From positions 62,001 through 126,000 of the forward strand of contig WION01000054.1 in assembly GCA_015039365.1 (NCBI GenBank): 64,000 bases of DNA, read 5' to 3'. The stretch is from Amanita rubescens (Eukaryota > Basidiomycota > Agaricomycetes > Agaricales > Amanitaceae). Positions 34,620 to 45,269 of this stretch are shown here, in pieces (position 1 is the stretch's first letter; the number at the start of each line of letters is the position of its first letter). The notes under the pieces are model-generated. The model was not told the DNA's origin and made no database searches. It saw nothing but the letters and a program-made list of their open reading frames with translations. The translations under genes and the position numbers were made by a program.

Positions 34620-35963
34620 ATGCTGCTAGCTGCGCTGCACATGTATATTGCCCAGACGATGGCATATATCATTGACGACAGGAATCAGACGATCCAGTAT
34701 TCGCCGCCGGAAAGGTGGCTGGGGGTCCCTTGTTCTGATTGTTATGATAATACAGAGTATGTACTAGTCTTATATTCCTGGACTTGCCATCGTACTCACC
34801 CCAAGTTGGATTGCAGAACATGTAACTCTCACTGTGTTTATTGTGACTCATTTTGGCTTAGTCTAACGTACACCTGTAGATAACCCCTATGGCTGCAATA
34901 CAACGGATAACTGTCACCTGAAGATCCCGTTCATTGGTTTGCTCACCTGTTTGTATGTCCATTTTAACAATTGACCCAGAATATAGGGTCAGGAATCACG
35001 CTGTACATGACGTTCCTTTATACAAGCAACTTCACCGTTAGCATCGATGGAAGCACGCCGATACGATTCCTCTTCGTTCAACCTTCCTCCGTTGTGTACA
35101 ACTTCACTGCCTATAACCAACAATATCTTCAGTTTGGCAATCATAATTTGGATCTCATGCTGCTGGATGCAAACGAGACTAGTGATGGAGCTCACAATTC
35201 CAATTTTCTCTTTGATTATGCGGAAATCAACGATACCACGCCACCCACAGGTGCCACACCATCCACAGGTGTTACGCCATCCACAGGTGCTACGTCATCC
35301 ATAGGTGCTACGTCATCCACAGCTACTACACTATCCACAGGTGCTACACCATCCACAGGTGCTACGTCATCCACAGGTGCTACGAAAGGCGTTGCCATAG
35401 GGAAGATTGTAGGAGGCATTGTGGGAGGGTTGACAGCCCTTGCATGTTTCTGCTATCTGGTCCGACTCTGGTACCTCCGCCGGGTTCGCTCCACCATACC
35501 CGAGAGGAACCTCCCAGTAACCACAGCAAGAATTCCGTCCACGCCGCACTCGGGCCAGCCTGTTCACGTCCAAGGGACATTACAGCCTGTTCGTGTCCAA
35601 GGGACACTACAAGGCACCTCCACAGATGGTCCCGTGATGACATCCGTGCAGCACCGCCCCCCCACGCACATGTCGTCGTTTCTCCCATATGAGCCGCTGG
35701 CGCCCTGCGAGTCACCCCCATCCGCCGTAGAGTCCCCGCCGTCGGCGCCAGCATCCCTTCCGCCACGTGCTGACAGCTCACTGGCAACCACAATTCTCTC
35801 AAATGACCAGTTGAACGTCCTGCATCGCCTTGCAGCCTCAAACACCCCTGCACTAGTGCTCGCAACTGTTGCGCAGAGCATGGTCCACGGATCACCGCAC
35901 AGGAGTAGTCTTGAACCAGTTGACGTCGCTCCGCCTCCCCCATACTCCCCAATAGCAGATTAA
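34620..35963 (+). CDS. Single-pass membrane glycoprotein, copy B
   Basis: The exon pattern is identical to copy A: 34620-34756, 17-nt microexon 34817-34833, 34880-34936, 34987-35963. It gives 395 residues. The N-terminus MLLAALHMYIAQTMA is signal-like, then come IDDRNQTIQYSPPERW, CNTTDNCHLKIPFIG and the sandwich domain. The stalk is expanded by a Thr-rich repeat (35237-35386). The membrane helix and the PPPPY motif near the end are kept. The neighbourhood repeats that of copy A, with a hydrolase (here broken) converging from the right. Differences in the ectodomain and stalk suggest that selection or repeat slippage acts on the exposed part. Confidence 0.85.
35237..35386 (+). repeat. 18-bp minisatellite in the stalk of membrane protein B
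   Basis: About eight units of the type CCATCCACAGGTGCTACG, encoding six-residue TPSTGAT-like repeats that are likely O-glycosylated. Copy A has only two units at the same place. Confidence 0.9.
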
Positions 35964-36109
35964 AATGATTTATATGATATCAGTGATGATGAAAAGTTCT
36001 CCTTGCACGCTTCGCTTCTACAGATTTTCCCCTCACTGACCTTTATATCTTTTCCTTTTCCTTTGGCCTCTTCGTGTTGAATAAACATGTTGCCCTACAT
36101 TTGTAAGAT

Positions 36110-36400
36110 GGGCAAACTCGTGGCCTTGGCGATAGCAACGCCCCACTTCTTTTTCAACTTTTCCGGCATGAGACGCAGCGCTTCGTCAAGTATGGATTTT
36201 CAATGGTGCTCCTTGAAGACTTCGATGGCTTCCGTAAAGAAGTCGGTACGGTATATTATTTTTCGTGTGTACATCTTGCGCTTGCCAGGTTCCTTGGGCA
36301 GTTCGACAAGCCCTTCGTGATTCTTGTAGTTATCTGCCGAGAATTGCTTGGTACCCTTGACTATGCAACCTGTCGTCTTAAGGCCTTATTCGTGTTAGCG
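36110..36400 (-). pseudogene. C-terminal fragment of the family at 32240
   Basis: Reads FSADNYKNHEGLVELPKEPG, then RKMYTRKI, then RTDFFTEAIEVFKEHH, a stop where Trp is expected, and KSILDEALRLMPEKLKKKW. The block shares FSADNY with the gene at 32240. The stop and the missing N-terminal part show it is a relic. Confidence 0.55.
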
Positions 36401-37139
36401 GTTTTCCCGTTATGATTATATGATTAGCTTATTGTCGAATAAGCAGAAACTGACCTGATCGCTCTCAGGCTCTAAATATACTGTCTAATAATACCTCTCT
36501 TTCTATGTTGGTGATCGCTGCCTGCATACAAGCTATCAAGTGGGGAGAAATGGTGCCTACTATCCTCCGCATATTCTACCACTCATATGTGATCGACATT
36601 AGTTAGGATTGGGTGGAAATCCAATCTGCGATCTCTTTCAGAGCGCTGTTTCTCTCCGGTTCATGCCATTCGAACATGATGAAATCATGAATGGCATCTG
36701 GCGCCTCGAAGTACCTGACCTTTCCTTCATTCTCTCTAACTCCATTCCCCGAACCCAAATCTTTGACCATCTTCTGGTGTAAAGTCTTGATCTGATCTAG
36801 AAGTATTTCGGCGCCCCCTGCAATGATAAATGTTCTCGGAAACCCGATGAAATTGATTTCGAACGATGGATATTTGCATGCAGGCGAAATGTACCTGTTG
36901 GTCTCGCCAGCTTCCAATCCATGCGGTCCTAAGAATGCCATTTTTGTAGCGGTGACAGCTTCACCGGGATCCAGGAAGTCAGAGTTTTCATTACGGAACC
37001 AAGACGACCCCGGCTGATCATTGGATTCGCTCGCATCGCACCACGGGGAAAGTAAAATCATTCCTGCTGGCGGAGCGGGAAGGTTGACTTCGGAAGATGA
37101 TTGGTTCTCGACAAGATAGCGAGTCAACGCAAGTGCAAG

Positions 37140-38697
37140 CATCGCGAAAACCCGAGATGGATAATTGAGGACAAAAAAAATTAGTCTCTTAATATTGTAC
37201 AATGTGGTACAATCTAGTACAATCCGTAATACTAGGCTTAATTCATTCCAATTTATCAAAAAAGTAATAAGTTCGTAAGTCTGAAAAGCTATTTACCAAA
37301 AAGAAGAAAACTTGTCAAGGATACGGTGCTTTTCCAATCACGTGGAACTGCGGCTAACAAAATTCCTCAATCGGAGCCAGGCAGGTGTTGGGCACTGATC
37401 TGAGTTGCAGGTGACACCATGACTTTGAACAAGCCGACGAACTTCGAAGTGCTCACTGCTAAATGATGGATCCAGGTGCATGCTGCGACATGCATGGGCC
37501 ACGTGGTAGATTCAGCCATACTTTGCCTCGCACTCTGCTCACCGCGGCTGGTGGGTATTGGACATTGGACACTGATCCTGGATCGATGCGGGAATGGGCT
37601 GGCAGCTGGTTGGGGAAGCTCGAATTTTAAGTAAGGGCTACTTAATGAGATCCGAGCGAAGTCCAACCTCACACGCACGGGCCACGCAGTTCCGGAACAT
37701 ATATCAGATCCGGCCATATTCTTTCTCGCCTCCCATTACTCCCTTTCGCTCAATCCCTCTCTCCTCCCCACCGTCGTTGCGCTCAGCGTGCAATGCGCAC
37801 AGGCGGCCATCGCTAGCCCTCAGCCGGAGCAACGTCCAGTGCTACTCGAGCGAAGTTCAACCTTGCAAGCACGGGCCACGCAGTTCCGGAATGTATATTA
37901 TTATTAGATCCGGCCGTATTCCTCCTCGCCCACTCCGTCACTCCCTCCTTTGCTCGATCCCTCTCTCCTCTGCGCCGTTGTCGCACTCAGTGCGCAATGC
38001 GCACAAGTGGCCATCGCAAGCCCTTGGCCGGAGCAACTCGAATGTCCAGTGCTTTGCGGGATGACGCTGTTCTAACGGGCGCGACCGCGGGCTCAAACTC
38101 AAACTTCTTCACACGCACAGGTCGGGATCCGGCCGTTCCTCACCTCAGGCTCTTCGTTGCTCCACCATGCATGCACACACACTGACACATAGGCCTTCAA
38201 GTTGCCCATCAAGCAGGTAGCCATCCCGACGCGGACACTCTACGAGTACCCCATGTAAATCTGCCCGTACGTGTGTAATCCATTAGCTAAATCACCCCAG
38301 TCCCACTGCCCAGCATCTTCGTGACCACCAAGGTGAGTATTGCCAGTTGCTTCGATGATGCAGTTCGAGTTTACGAGTGCCTATATTAGTTATGCGCTAC
38401 CACAGCTACCTTTGATCCTCGACATGTAATAGCGCTGTTAGTAATATAACATAGTGTACACCTACATAGCAATGAAATATATTAAGTTTTTAGGTCATGA
38501 CCGTTAATGTGAACTGCAACTAATAACTACTAAACTTGTTGCAATATTGTCTAATTAGAGCTCGGATTTTTAGGAGAACTAAGAGTCTATGTCTGATCCA
38601 GCTAATATTGCTAAGTCCTCAATTTGGTTGAAATTGTCTTATTTCTGGCTATTTCTGGCGAATTATGCACGATTAACCATCTCGGTTTTTCCCGATG
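37140..38697. mobile_element. Non-autonomous element with terminal inverted repeats
   Basis: The left end is CATCGCGAAAACCCGAGATG and the right end, read inward on the other strand, is CATCGGGAAAAACCGAGATG; 19 of 21 positions match. The element interrupts a hydrolase reading frame exactly between codons seen joined in the intact copies (compare 51710-51730). Only AG appears repeated at the junctions, so the target-site duplication is short or eroded. No transposase frame is present; the longest open frame is about 116 codons. The superfamily was not identified. Confidence 0.82.
37653..38056. repeat. Tandem duplication inside the element (two units of about 200 bp)
   Basis: Units 37653-37846 and 37847-38056 share CGAGCGAAGT, CACGGGCCACGCAGTTCCGG, AGATCCGGCC, TCCCTCTCTCCTC and the GTGCGCAATGCGCACA-type palindrome. 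A partial third unit begins near 38111. Confidence 0.8.
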
Positions 38698-39491
38698 AGG
38701 TTTCCCCCCGCAGAATCACCGCAGATAATTATGTCCAGGGGTGTAAAGCCAATGACATTCACAAGGTAATTGTAACCTGCGAGTGCATCGAGCAGAGCCG
38801 CGGGGAATGGATTGACTGCTGTAGAGAGTACTCCAGAGGAAAGACGATACTCAATCGCAAACACGCGATGTACAGATTCTATGGATTTCAGGAGTCCGCG
38901 TGGTATAGCTGCCGTTACGTCTTCAGGGTGAGCAGAACATTTCATATATGCGCCTCCGTGAAGGAAATATATGAGTTTTTCACCGGCCTGTGGTGGAGCA
39001 GCCACTCCGATACTGGAGGCTAGTTTGTGAGTCCAATATCCAGGAATCCGAATTGCCTCGACAGATGCTGTTTTGGCGTATGCTTGAAGATCACCTATAA
39101 CCAAACTGGGAACTGGATCAACCCAAACGCCATTCACACCGGGACCGGGTTGTATGGCGAGGTGGTTCGTTCTTGGAGCGACATTACCAATTCTGGTGGT
39201 AATCGATTCATATCGTGTAGCGGTCGACAACATTGTACATACCGCCAGTTGACTTCTCGTACATGACTGATGAAACGGACATGCAGTACACACGCCAGGC
39301 TCCATGATCGCCTAGGCCTCCAGCTCCTGGTATGGTTGTCAATAACAGCGCTTTAGGTTGAAAGTACTACTATGGACCAACCTGAACGTCGACTGTAGGG
39401 TCCACCATGGTATACGTATGAATACAGTGCCGATGAACTGATAAGTGAGGTATATGCTCTTCAATGGTTGGTGCCCAATATTAAAGACCAT

Positions 39492-39775
39492 GGTGAATGT
39501 CTGTGGATCGGAATCCTGGCCAGGGTGCTTGATTAAATGTCAAGCAAGGTTGCTGACGCAGAGTCGGAAATCCCGACCGAGGCGCATGATTCCTAATAAC
39601 GTTAAAAGTAACAGCTTAACTTTGCATGTTACATGTCAGATTAACTTCAATGATGCTGCACTTGGACGCGGGCTAATTTGCCTGATACGCTGTGATGTCG
39701 ATGAATCGACGATTGATCTAAACTGAACAACTCAAATGTAAGTAAGTTTTATAGTGCTGTAACTAGAGCTTGGAG
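39492..39775. other. 5' flank of hydrolase copy D, co-duplicated
   Basis: About 280 bp that match the 5' flank of copy B (52510-52740) in patches (ATGTTACATGTCA..., GATTGATCTAAA...AAGTAAG). The duplications thus took promoter sequence with them. No gene. Confidence 0.55.
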
Positions 39776-40897
39776 GTGACCGGTCACGCGTTATCCGCTG
39801 ACAGGTATGGTATCGACGTCAGCGTTGTTTGCACCATCATCGACGATTAAAGGTTCTTCGACACCATCGCTCCTCGCGGTTTCTCAACACTACTGCCCTT
39901 TTACTAAGAGGGGGCAACGCCGGCGAGCTTTTTGGGGAGGGGAGGATCGGGGGAGGATCGGAATGGCAGGAGTTTCGTCAAGGAGGGGTAGTTCAACGTT
40001 CAAACGTTCAAGCTCAAGTTACGATCGCGTGGCGGAATGCAAGCGTGCACACTCAAACTCTTTGATACACTTAACGTCTTAGGCATTCAGGCCAACATGT
40101 CGCTACTAAGCTCAGTACTATTCCTTTATCGCCTTATGATTCTCTATTATCCACTGTCCATAACTATGCGAAAAACAGGGGGGAAGTGCATTTTCCGGTA
40201 CGAACCAGAAGGTCGGGAAGGGGAAAAAGAAAGTGATGTATATACAACCTGTCAGTGTCACCAGGTCCTCACCTTCCCAGCGTGTATAAGGGCGATTACG
40301 AGCACAAATATGTCCCTCAACAACTTGATGTCTGGCTGCTGAGAAAGTATCTGAATGTAGAGTTGGTCCAGCTGTGCATATGGCTCAGAAGACGAATTGA
40401 CTGCCAGTCAATATTAAAGCTTCGTCCAGTGGACGAAGCTTTAATATGATATCGAGCTGTTCCCTGGGATTACAGTCATCGTCATCGGTGAACTTGATGA
40501 CTGTGGATGCGTATATGAATTGACCTGATGCTTTGAACACCAGGTGGTGAATATCTGCCTCAGACGGCAGACATAGAGATGTTGCGTTCTGTAGAAATGC
40601 GAAAAAGCTCGTCCTCCAGGTACCTCCGAATGTCATTACTTGGTGCAAACTTCTCGTCTAGCACAATGTTGCGCGTGACGTCTTTCATGTTTTTCATCTT
40701 GAACGTCTCTTTGACATGAGGTTCCGGTCTGCTGCAAATTAGGAAACGTAGTGAGATCTTGGTCCGAGCGTCAGAAAAGTATTTGGTCTTGTTCGGTGGC
40801 ACATTCGTCTGCGCCATCGATTATGACGAGAGACTTCTCTGGTCGTAGCCCTGGATTATCCCGAAGGAGGTTCTCGAAAACTTTCACGACTAGGTGA
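39776..40897 (-). pseudogene. NACHT gene, decayed second copy
   Basis: Closely matches 43116-44590 in the same orientation but lacks about 345 bp corresponding to 43648-43990. It has a 1-bp insertion near 40576, a deletion near 40763, and a 27-bp inverted insertion at 40404-40430. The match ends at GTGATCAAATTGGATGC, so the P-loop half of the gene is missing and the kinase-like gene begins. No intact product is possible. Confidence 0.85.
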
Positions 40898-42870
40898 TCA
40901 AATTGGATGCGGGCGCAATTTTTGAAGTCTCGACGATTTTCTCATAAGCGGGACGGGCGCGATCAAGTACGAATGCGTAAAATCGATGACTCGCACCTTT
41001 CCGTGATGGAGGCAGATGTTTCGTGGGGCCCAATCGCCATGCTCGACACCAGCTGCACGGAGCTTTCCTATTAGTTCATCTGCTAGCGCGCTGGTTCAGA
41101 TGATAAGAATTAACTCGTTTAAAATGTACAGAGAAAGAAATGTATACCGATGTCCGGGAGAAACTTCATTCCAATCATTTCCCAGAGGTTTTCCGACGTA
41201 CTCCATTAACAAAACCGCACAATTGTCTTCTGGTTCATGGAATACTCCGTAGAGGGCAGGAACGAGAGTTCCCTGGAGTGAGGCAAGTGGACCATCGTAC
41301 ATCATTACCTCGGTTCTTGCATATTGAAGATGATCATCATCGAGCGGTATTTCTTTCCAAACAAGGTGAGGGCCGCCATCACATTTAACAATAAATGTCT
41401 CTCCGGATACACCAGCCGCAAGGCGCGCAACGATCGTAATATGTGGTATAATGGTAGGAGGGGGTATTTCACTGTTACCGGCAGGAGTCCATGTCGATAA
41501 CAATGTGCGATCGTCGGAGAATATATATTTTATTCCGCCATAGCCACGGATGTCGTAGTCGTATGTGATCTGTAAAGCCAATGAGCCTTTGTTCAACGAA
41601 ACAAAAGGGAACGTACAAAATGAAGGCGATTGCCAGGTTTCCGCATCCACATCTCATCTTGCTTTATCAAGCTCATATTACTTGCCCCACTACTGCTCCC
41701 ACCTTTCTGATGACCTGTCCTTTCATCCCCATTACGGTCCCTCTTGACATTGACATTGACATCGACATCGTTGTCATCCGCCTCTTGGAGTTCATACTGG
41801 TTATCTTCAATTTCTCGAAGCCTCCCCACAGCCTGCAACTCACAGTTTTCTTTAAACTGCTTATAGATGATTGTGACGAAGATAGGAAGGAGATCCTGCG
41901 GCTGGTACGTTCCGAAGATGTCGATGGCGCCAACGCTCAGATCGGATGAGCGTCTCACAATCAATGTCTTGTTGTAGTTGGAAAGACAATTATACAATGG
42001 TGATACGCTGATTAGCGAGTTGGACGAAGTAGAGGGCATCGAAGCGGTGTCGATTACGGTGGTATGAGGAGAATGGGAATTAGGGGATGCAGAGGTTGCT
42101 GGGATGGCGTCGATTCGTATGGCGGTGCGAGGGACCATCTGTAGATAGACCTAAATTACATTATATTCAACATCCACGACTGGAGATAGAAGCTATCACA
42201 CCTGTCGTAGCATGGACTCAGCTACTTTCTTGTACCGTACACATTGGCCGGAGAGAGCTTCGGGATCGAATTTGCCTTCAGCCCAACTCTCTCCTGGAAC
42301 AGCATGTTGTAGAATATATTCTATGACACCCTCACGAAGGACACAAACGGTCTTCAGCTCCGCAAGAAGGTTGAACAGATCGAAGGGTATCCCAACACCT
42401 TTATTCACCTTGGATGTACAATCAGGGATCGCCCACGCGCCATCCTCGTTGGACGTATCGAGAATAGGAAACTGATATTTGTTATGCTGAACAATGTCTG
42501 TGACACAGAATGTTGCAACTTCGAGCAGGTGGGCTAAGGCATTGGTGAAGGCTGTTTCGTGCGTCCAAGTCTTTTTTTTCTTGGCGACGAGTATTTTTTC
42601 TTGCATACGCAGGCCTGCAAATATACCGATCGTATCTTCTGATGCAGGAATGTCCCCGTTCTCGACGAGGAAATCTTGGACCTCTTTGTCCAATGCTTCG
42701 TTGTTTGTGAATGTCACGGTGGTCAACTTTGGTCTCACCAGTTTCTCGCGACGGGTTGTGCCTCTGGTTTTTCGAGATCTGTCACCTATTTGATCGAATG
42801 TCTCAGTAAGATTGACACCATTGAGCAGCTGCCTAAGCGTAGGAGAGGACGCGGCGTAGTCGGTTGACAT
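40898..42870 (-). CDS. Protein-kinase-like gene, end truncated into NACHT-derived DNA
   Basis: Exons 42202-42870, 41703-42150, 41148-41652 and 40898-41090 total 1815 nt in phase (604 residues). The N-terminal half resembles the region before the kinase fold in mushroom kinase-like proteins (FDLFNLLAELKTV). The kinase part shows HLVWKEIPLDDD (Lys of strand 3 and following), AVLLMEYVGKPL (hinge), GVEHGDWAPRNICL (catalytic loop, HGD...N) and VRVIDF (metal-binding Asp). About 25 residues later the frame stops at a TGA (40898-40900) that lies in sequence copied from the NACHT gene, so the C-terminal lobe is cut short. It may still be expressed, but loss of activity seems likely. The fold is similar to aminoglycoside phosphotransferases and FunK1. 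Confidence 0.68.
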
Positions 42871-43115
42871 CACAGCAGCAGCAGACTCCTAACCCCCAGT
42901 GAAAAGTCCGTCGTGTGAGATCTGGCCAGGACTAGAAGTCACTAGATAGTGTCGCGTCACATCGTGCGAGAGATAGTGAAATCTTTGTCCTGCGACAGTA
43001 CAATATCCTACTAGATACATTGTATCCTATGATAGGACTATCCTACTAGAGTCAAAATTCACCTAATAAGGCGCGTGAACTTTGTCAAATTTGCATCCGA
43101 ACCTTGAAAGCTTGA

Positions 43116-43525
43116 CCGGTGACCAGTCACGCGTTATCCGCTGACGGTATGGTATCGACGTCAGCGTTGTTTGCACCATCATCGACGGTTAAAGGTTCTT
43201 CGACACCGTCGCTCCTCGCGGTTTACACTACTACCCTTTTACTAAGAGGGGGCAACGCCGGCGAGCTTCCTGGGGAGGGGAGGATCGGGGGAGGATCGGA
43301 ATGGCAGGAGTTTCGTCGAGGAGGGGTAGTTCAACGTTCAAACGTTCAAACTCAAGTTACGATCGCGTGGCGGAATGCAAGCGTGCACACTCAAACTCTT
43401 TGATACACTTAGCGTCTTAGGCATTCAGGCCAACATGTCGCTACTAAGCTCAGTACTGTTCCTTTATCGCCTTATGATTCTCTATTATCCGCTGTCCATA
43501 ACTATGCGAAAAAACCAGTTATCAA
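43116..43525. repeat. 3' flank of the NACHT gene, duplicated at 39776-40190
   Basis: Over 400 bp nearly identical to 39776-40190 (GTCACGCGTTATCCGCTGAC, ACTAAGAGGGGGCAACGCCG and more). It contains GGGGAGGGGAGGATCGGGGG, a possible G-quadruplex. The duplication therefore included the flank beyond the coding end. Confidence 0.85.
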
Positions 43526-45140
43526 TCACCAGTGGGGGGGCAGTACATTTTCCGGTACGGACCAGAAGGTTGGGAAGGGGAAAAAGAAAGTGATGTATAT
43601 ACAACCTGCCAGTGTCGCCGGGTCCTCACCTTCCCAGCGTGTATAATACTGTAGAGCTGGCATCACGAACAGTGGTGCCAAGACCATCCTTGCCGGATAC
43701 AAGGATACAGCTACGATGCCTTCCCATCCCATGCGGGAAAGGTGGACCACCGATTCTAGATGTCGGCGAAGTCTCTCTGATAGTTGCGCTAACACCACCC
43801 GAACAGGATGTATGTGATATTGACCAGCACGTTTCTTGTCTTGAAAAAAGTCATGTAACGAACGATGGTAGGTTATGATGTGCTCATCCGAGATCTGCAG
43901 AAGTGAATGCATCTTGCGCAGTTTTCGCCGTAATTCCTCCTCGCTAATTCGTAGACGTCGACAAATAGAATTGGGATGGAGCTGGGAAAGGGCGATTACG
44001 AGCACAAATATGTCCCTCAACAACTCGATGTCTGGCTGCTGAGAAAGTATCTGAATGTAGAGTTGGTCCAGCTGTGCATATGGCTCAGAAGACGAATTGA
44101 CTGGACGAAGCTTTAATATGATATCGAGCTGTTCCCTGGGATTACAGTCATCGTCATCGGTGAACTTGATGACTGTGGATGCGTATATGAATTGACCTGA
44201 TGCTTTGAACACCAGGTGGTGAATATCTGCCTCAGACGGCAGACATGAGATGTTGCGTTCTGTAAAAATGCGAAAAAGCTCGTCCTCCAGGTACCTCCGA
44301 ATGTCATTACTTGGTGCAAACTTCTCGTCCAGCACAATGTTGCGCGTGATGTCTTTCATGTTTTTCATCTTGAATGTCTCTATGATATGAGGTTCCGGTC
44401 TGCTGCAAATTAGGAAACGTAGTGGGATCTTGGTCCGTGCCAGCGCATCTGCGATGAGCGTCAGAAAAAGTATTTGGTCTTGTTCGGTGGCACATTCGTC
44501 TGCGCCATCGATTATGACGAGAGACTTCTCTGGTCGTAGCCCTGGATTATCCCGAAGGAGGTTCTCGAAAACTTTCACGACTAGGTGATCAAATTGGATG
44601 CCGATGGATTTGGCATAAAGTAAAGGCTCCATTTGCAGCGCGGATTCAATGTACGGGCGCGTTTCGGGGATGGATTTGGCCAACTGCCACGCCAGGGTTA
44701 AAAACAAACGATCTGCAACACCGCGATCCGGAGTACTCCTCAGAAAAAAGAAAGACGCTGCTAGCCTGTTGTCCTTGTAGCGTTCAGCGATGGTTTGAGC
44801 AATGGCAGACTTGCCAGCTCCGGCAGGACCATTCAACCACATGATATATTGTCGGGGATATGAATCGTCAATCCAATCTGAGATTATTTTCAAAACCTTT
44901 TCGCGGGTCCTGGGATGACATAGGGGCGGTGGATAACGTGCTGAGGAATCGTGCATTGCAGCCTCCGAAATGTACAGTTTAAGGTCATCGAAGACTAGAG
45001 TTATTATAAAATGAGATCACGAGAGCAAGGGACGATATACAAACATTACCTAAAACTGAGCCAAGGATACTGAAGTCTCGCGCATTTGGAAGGAATGAAC
45101 ATGTGGACTGTTCTAGCGGTTGTCCGAGGTTGGGGTCCAT
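43526..45140 (-). CDS. NACHT-domain NLR-like protein
   Basis: Exon 1 (45050-45140) and exon 2 (43526-44994) join in phase to give 519 residues. The N-terminus MDPNLGQPLEQ... leads to the typical approach PPPLCHPRTREKVLKIISDW. Then come the P-loop WLNGPAGAGKSAIAQTIAE, Walker B LVIIDGADECA, the sensor LRFLICSRPEPH and the winged-helix region with ASGQFIYASTVIKF. No WD, TPR or ankyrin repeats follow. The C-terminal 60 residues are partly hydrophobic and end abruptly, so this is a short NACHT protein or one that lost its repeats. Fungal NACHT proteins are thought to sense non-self and trigger cell death. A degraded copy lies at 39776. Confidence 0.9.
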
Positions 45141-45269
45141 CGACAGAGTTGCAGGAGACTTCCAGTTGACACAGCATTGGCACGTGTGCGGTAGATGTGG
45201 TTTATAGTTATTAGTACGTGACTGTCAGAGGACGTTGTGACCGACACGCGTGAACGACGCCCAAATATA

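Larger units (their letters stand above)
36603..39491 (-). pseudogene. Alpha/beta-hydrolase, copy D, split by an inserted element
   Basis: The 5' part (exon 1 39382-39491; exon 3 portion down to 38698) runs from RIPWWTLQSTF to the nucleophile elbow CGDSAGGN. The 3' part (36603-37139) continues directly with LALALTRYLVENQ and ends with the normal DWISTQS. Between them lies a 1558-bp element with inverted ends (37140-38697). The splice acceptor of exon 2 has changed from AG to AA (39336-39337 on the plus strand read TT). HGGAY replaces HGGGY. The gene is therefore inactive in two ways. Apart from that, the two parts keep an open frame, so inactivation looks recent. Confidence 0.93.
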
